A stretch of 64,000 bases of DNA, taken from Muribaculaceae bacterium (lineage in GTDB: Bacteria; Bacteroidota; Bacteroidia; Bacteroidales; Muribaculaceae). Numbering within the stretch: position 1 is the stretch's first letter; the number at the start of each line of letters is the position of its first letter. Position numbers and translations under genes: made by a program. Below are positions 60,275-64,000 of the stretch, in pieces. The notes beneath the pieces were generated by a model, which did not search any database, was not told the origin of the DNA, and saw nothing but the letters and a program-made list of their open reading frames with translations. The stretch spans positions 1 through 64,000 of the forward strand of contig JAIDQZ010000026.1 of NCBI GenBank assembly GCA_029062005.1. Reading direction: 5' to 3'.

Positions 60275-61426
60275 ATGAAGAATGTGGTGGTAGCAATGGA
60301 TTCGATGAAAGGATGTCTTGATTCGCTTTCGGCATCAATGGCTCTTTCTGATGGAATTGCAGAACATTCATCCGGCATTCAGACTTATTGTGTGCCGGTA
60401 GCTGATGGGGGAGAAGGAACCGCAGTGGCTCTTACATATGGCGACAGCAAATTTATAAAAAAAACATCTAAAGTGACAGGACCTGTCGGTGAGAGAATTA
60501 GCGCGGAATGGTATATTGATAAAGAATCCGGAACTGCTTTCATAGACATGGCTTCCGCTGCCGGAATTGCACTTATTTCAGAGGATGAGAGAAATCCGCT
60601 TAATACTACGTCATTCGGAGTGGGGGAGCTTATATTTGAAGCTGTCGAAGCCGGTGCTAAGAAGATTCTGCTTGGATTGGGTGGATCCGCAACAGTTGAT
60701 GCAGGATTGGGAGCATGTCAGGCTCTGGGCGTAAAATTTTTTGATATGCAAGGCAATGAAATCCGAAATGAGATCACTGGTATTTCGCTTGTAAAAGTCA
60801 ATGATTTTGATTCTGAATCATTATCGGCGAATCTGAAGCATATTGAATTGTCACTGCTCTGTGATGTTACATCTCCATTCACCGGATTCTGCGGAGCTGC
60901 TCGTGTGTTTGGTCCGCAGAAGGGGGCTTCACCCGAAGATGTTGAGATTCTGGAGCTGGGAATGGAGAATGTGCGCGATTTGATAAAGTCTAAAACAGGA
61001 CTTGATCTGAATGATATCGCAGGTAGCGGAGCTGCCGGTGGAATGGGAGGAGGATTGATGTCATTAGCTGGAGGAAAAATAACAAAGGGCGCATCTACAA
61101 TTCTTGACCTTATAGGTTTCGATAAAGTTATTGAAAGAGCTGATCTTATAATCACGGGTGAAGGAAGTTCTGACAGTCAAACCCTTATGGGGAAGATCCC
61201 CTATGAGATATTACAGAGGGGTAAGCGAAAAAATATCCCGGTTTGGCTTGTAGCGGGGCGTGTTAAGGATCAGGAGTCCCTTTTTAATGCTGGTTTTGAA
61301 AAGATCATATGCATAAACTCTCCCGAAATCGTGGCGCGAAGCAAGACAGAGGGGCAGAATCCCATGGATCCGGACGTCGCCGCAAAAAGACTATTTTCAA
61401 TTATTCGGAATTCCCAGTTTTCCTAA
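60275..61426 (+). CDS. Glycerate kinase (GlxK/GarK family)
   Basis: The enzyme phosphorylates D-glycerate using ATP. Signatures are MDSMKGCLDSLSASMALSDG at the N-terminus, VADGGEGTAVALTYG, LGLGGSATVDAGLGACQALG and GSGAAGGMGGGL. The 383-residue length is standard. It is convergent with the AspT-like gene, 10 bases apart. Confidence 0.93.
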   Translation: MKNVVVAMDSMKGCLDSLSASMALSDGIAEHSSGIQTYCVPVADGGEGTAVALTYGDSKFIKKTSKVTGPVGERISAEWYIDKESGTAFIDMASAAGIALISEDERNPLNTTSFGVGELIFEAVEAGAKKILLGLGGSATVDAGLGACQALGVKFFDMQGNEIRNEITGISLVKVNDFDSESLSANLKHIELSLLCDVTSPFTGFCGAARVFGPQKGASPEDVEILELGMENVRDLIKSKTGLDLNDIAGSGAAGGMGGGLMSLAGGKITKGASTILDLIGFDKVIERADLIITGEGSSDSQTLMGKIPYEILQRGKRKNIPVWLVAGRVKDQESLFNAGFEKIICINSPEIVARSKTEGQNPMDPDVAAKRLFSIIRNSQFS

Positions 61427-61450
61427 ATTCAAAATGCTAAATTAGGAAAA
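61418..61450. terminator. Possible convergent terminator overlapping both gene ends
   Basis: TTTTCCTAA and TTAGGAAAA are perfect inverted arms that include the glycerate kinase stop codon and the end of the opposing transporter gene. There is little GC in the stem, so it is a weak call. Confidence 0.3.
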
Positions 61451-63125
61451 GTACAATGAGTGAGGAGAAGACAAGGGTGATGTTGGCGACTGCGTAGGTG
61501 ATGGTGAAAGAGAGGTTGGGTACATCAGAGCCGAGGGCGTTCTGAATAGCTCCGATAGATGCTACGCTGCATCTCGCTCCCGCCACGCATCCCAACACTT
61601 CAGGAGTTGAGAACCTGAACAGGCGATGAGCAATGAATACATTTATAACTATGCTCAGGCAAGTCAGAAGTAACCCAATGCCGACTATTGCTATTCCGGC
61701 TTCATGGAGACCTGCCATCAATGCACTTCCCGCTGAAAGACCTAATACTGAAATAAACATATTCACACCGAGATTATTGAGGATCCATAATGCTGAGGAT
61801 GGTATATGACCGAAAGATGGTCTTTTAGAACGGAGCCATCCGAGCACGAGTCCGGAGAATAGTGCACCCACACTTACACCTAATGCCATGGGAATGCCGT
61901 TTATTTTTATCGACAATGCTCCTACCAGGCATCCTACAGCAATACCTAATCCGACAAATACCATATCTGTGACATTTGTGTCTCGATCGGCATAACCGAT
62001 GTGATCGGCGGCAGCCTCTACGTCGCAAGGCCAACCCACGAGAGTGATTATATCTCCCCCGCATAGCTCTGTATTGTTCTTTACAGGAATAGAAAGACCG
62101 TTTCGTTTTAATGATGAAACCGCTATTCGGTCCATATAATCCTGAGAGCGTAATTGCCCGAGTGTCATTCCGTCTACATCCTTAGCTGAAATTGTCACCG
62201 GTGTGCGTTCTGCACCAAAGTTAAGCAGTTCTTGATCAGCTATCTCAGGTCCTGGCGGATTCGGTAGCGCTGCCATCTCTTCAGAGCGTCCTCCGATCAC
62301 TATATGATCACCACGTGTGATTCGTACATCTGGCGATGGATCGGTGATGACTCCATTTATGCGTGCCCTTACAAACACGACACGCACATTCATTGCCTTA
62401 TAGTGATCCCTTATTTCAGCGGGAGAACGGGAAGTATCGAAAAAACTGTCCGTGACTTCATATGCCCGATACACTACGGGTCGACGTGCCGGAATCATAC
62501 CAGGTCCGAGCGGAGTGTCAGATCCTTCAAGCTTCTGTTCCATATCTGCCACTTCAGCCTGTACTTTCTTCAGGCCGCCGATCATCTTAGGTGCAATCGA
62601 TGATAGAAACCATGCTGTGAAGACTGTACCAAGCACATATGTGGCGGCGTAACATGCAGGAATAAGTTTCAGGATATGAGTCCGAGCCGAATCATCCATC
62701 GGCATTCCTTTTAAAGTGTCTGTCATCAAACCCAGTGACGCGGATGCGTTCTGGGATCCTGCAAAAAGCCCGGCTGCCACACCTTTGGTGTAGCCAAGCA
62801 GCTTTGCTGCCAGAACTACGATCCCTGCACTTACAAGGGCTGCCACCGCGGCAAATACTACAATCTTCAATCCATTTCCTTTAAAAGCGCGAAAGAACTG
62901 GGGTCCTACTCCGTAACCCACCGAGAATAGGAAGAAAAGAAAGAAAACCGTCTTGACCATATCAGGAATGACAATATCGAACTGCCCAATTATTACTCCT
63001 ACTATCAAGGTAGCAGCTACAGAGCCAAGAGAAAAGGAGCCGAATCTTAGTTTTCCGAGCCAGAAACCGAGACCCAGAGTGAGGAAAAGAGGTATAAGGG
63101 GGTGGGATTGGAGAAATGCTGTCAT
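61437..63125 (-). CDS. AspT/YidE-family putative exchanger
   Basis: A membrane protein of 562 residues from the start at MTAFLQSHPLI, arranged as five or six spans, two TrkA-C-type regulatory domains (about 220-380, with the GDHIVIGG and GGDIITLVG blocks) and a second membrane half. This layout is that of the aspartate:alanine exchanger family (YbjL/YidE). The transported solute is not known. A longer reading frame upstream is rejected because it runs through a low-complexity C/A-rich stretch. Confidence 0.83.
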   Translation of the reverse strand: MTAFLQSHPLIPLFLTLGLGFWLGKLRFGSFSLGSVAATLIVGVIIGQFDIVIPDMVKTVFFLFFLFSVGYGVGPQFFRAFKGNGLKIVVFAAVAALVSAGIVVLAAKLLGYTKGVAAGLFAGSQNASASLGLMTDTLKGMPMDDSARTHILKLIPACYAATYVLGTVFTAWFLSSIAPKMIGGLKKVQAEVADMEQKLEGSDTPLGPGMIPARRPVVYRAYEVTDSFFDTSRSPAEIRDHYKAMNVRVVFVRARINGVITDPSPDVRITRGDHIVIGGRSEEMAALPNPPGPEIADQELLNFGAERTPVTISAKDVDGMTLGQLRSQDYMDRIAVSSLKRNGLSIPVKNNTELCGGDIITLVGWPCDVEAAADHIGYADRDTNVTDMVFVGLGIAVGCLVGALSIKINGIPMALGVSVGALFSGLVLGWLRSKRPSFGHIPSSALWILNNLGVNMFISVLGLSAGSALMAGLHEAGIAIVGIGLLLTCLSIVINVFIAHRLFRFSTPEVLGCVAGARCSVASIGAIQNALGSDVPNLSFTITYAVANITLVFSSLIVLFLI

Positions 63126-63200
63126 GGGTTGTGGGTTTGTGAGGTTGTGGAGTTTTGTGGTTGTGGGGTTGTGTGGTTGTTGAGTTTTTTTGGAGGTATC
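63126..63200. repeat. Low-complexity G/T repeat between two transporter genes
   Basis: The plus strand is built of degenerate GGTTGTG words (about eight in 70 bases), giving a C/A-rich leader on the transcribed minus strand just before the AspT-like start codon. Confidence 0.6.
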
Positions 63201-63211
63201 GGGTTTGGGAG

Positions 63212-64000
63212 TTATGAGGGTAGTGATAAGAAACTTGAGAGGAGGATGTATGCGGAGATCAATGAGGCGATGCATAGGGCAGCGAAACACACTTTCTCAA
63301 CTTTGGTGAAGAGCGGAGCGACGGAAGACTGACGTTCTTTGTGAGCTTTGATGTAAAAGCCGGTACCCATTATGTAGAAGAGCGAGGTGAGCAACATATT
63401 GAGCAATCCTCCTGAATATGCCATCCAGATGCAAAATAGGGTGGTGACTACTGCAATGGTCATGATTTTCCAATTGTCAGCTTTTTTGATAAGGAAAAGA
63501 CCGGTAAAGAAATATCCGGGAATGATCATGAGGCCTGTGATATGCAGGGCTGCGAGATAGACATCGTCTGCCATCACCACCATAATGAGGAAAAGTTCCA
63601 TTACAATGCTTGAGGCAAAAAGTCCGAAAGTTGGCATATTGTGGCTGTTGACTTTGCTGAAAGCCTTCGGAAGAATCTTGACAAGCGACGCTTCATATGG
63701 CACCTGCGCCACTACAAGGGTCCATGCTACCCAACCGCCGAGAAGCGAAATAATTACAGCCGCGATCACAAACCAATAAGCCCATGCTCCACAGGTTTCC
63801 CTAAGGATATATGCTATGGAAGGATCGGGTAGTCCGGCAAGTCTGGCACGTGCCAACAACCCGTAGCTTAGCAGGGAGACAGCCATATATAGAACCAGGG
63901 AGATCAGGAATCCTGCAATTCCGGCTTTTCCTACGTCAGAGCTTTTTTTAGCACGTGCTGACATCATTACTGCGCCCTCGACACCGAAGAAGCAGAATAG
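63212..64000 (-). CDS. APC-superfamily amino-acid antiporter, 5' part outside window
   Basis: The C-terminal 262 residues of a 12-span transporter. The frame is open to the window edge with FFGVEGAVMMSARAKKSSDV, a motif of arginine/ornithine or agmatine antiporters (ArcD/AdiC-type), and later GGWVAWTLVVAQVPYEAS. It precedes the AspT-like gene by 86 bases on the same strand. Two exchangers together suggest an amino-acid decarboxylation or acid-stress role, which is inference. Confidence 0.8.
   Translation of the reverse strand, partial: LFCFFGVEGAVMMSARAKKSSDVGKAGIAGFLISLVLYMAVSLLSYGLLARARLAGLPDPSIAYILRETCGAWAYWFVIAAVIISLLGGWVAWTLVVAQVPYEASLVKILPKAFSKVNSHNMPTFGLFASSIVMELFLIMVVMADDVYLAALHITGLMIIPGYFFTGLFLIKKADNWKIMTIAVVTTLFCIWMAYSGGLLNMLLTSLFYIMGTGFYIKAHKERQSSVAPLFTKVEKVCFAALCIASLISAYILLSSFLSLPS

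Noticed and set aside
1-64000. CRISPR arrays, tRNA or rRNA genes, complete insertion sequences
   Set aside because: No regularly spaced repeats, cloverleaf-type sequences, rRNA segments or transposase frames were recognised.

Overview
The window looks like a chromosome segment from the order Bacteroidales, probably a gut Muribaculaceae/Bacteroidaceae-type organism; this is inference. The support is a set of recurrent promoters with the Bacteroidetes pattern (TTTG or TTG, 19-20 bases, then TAnnTTTG), weak Shine-Dalgarno signals, rhamnose genes beside a GH95 enzyme, DUF1460, and the domain style of the defence genes. No tRNA, rRNA, CRISPR array or intact insertion sequence was found. The window splits into two worlds: an AT-rich accessory island from the left edge to about 36.6 kb, almost wholly on the minus strand, and conserved chromosome from mnmE to the right edge. 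The island meets the chromosome exactly at the 3' end of mnmE. The last 15 bases of mnmE (36659-36673) are repeated at 25377-25391, beside an excisionase-like gene and a broken integrase, so the island looks like stacked elements integrated at mnmE, a site also used by the SGI1 family. Block A (25377-36673, no recombinase of its own) holds a frameshifted small gene, an OLD-like ATPase/TOPRIM nuclease, a KAP NTPase, an AlbA/Schlafen-type protein and the remnant of a second one, and a BcgI-like restriction-modification operon that also carries a zinc-ribbon gene and a membrane gene. Block B (left edge to 25391) holds the broken integrase, a HipBA pair, a DUF6361 / phospholipase-D / SNF2 helicase operon, a membrane protein, a small cargo patch on the opposite strand (deleted acetyltransferase, adenylate-kinase-like protein), an operon of GHKL (MORC-like) ATPase, unknown protein, DUF6339, C5-cytosine methyltransferase and a small protein, an AbiH gene, a Fic gene with VbhA-type antitoxin pieces, and a HipBST-like tripartite toxin system at the edge. 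The best candidates for an undescribed system are the GHKL-DUF6339-methyltransferase operon and the DUF6361-PLD-helicase operon. They may be two halves of one methylation-linked defence system separated by inserted cargo. The conserved side carries, on the minus strand, mnmE, a secreted-type nuclease, miaA and pepT. On the plus strand it has an outer-membrane barrel, a nucleoside-gate transporter and the queF-queC-queD-queE preQ1 operon, whose leader has an attenuator-like hairpin. Back on the minus strand are a DUF1460 protein lacking its catalytic residues, a rhamnose operon (rhaM-B-A-T-D) with a GH95 glycosidase and thioredoxin gene upstream, and a GIY-YIG nuclease gene. The right end has an SGNH hydrolase, NUDIX, a membrane protein and glycerate kinase on the plus strand, facing an AspT-like exchanger and an amino-acid antiporter that runs off the edge.
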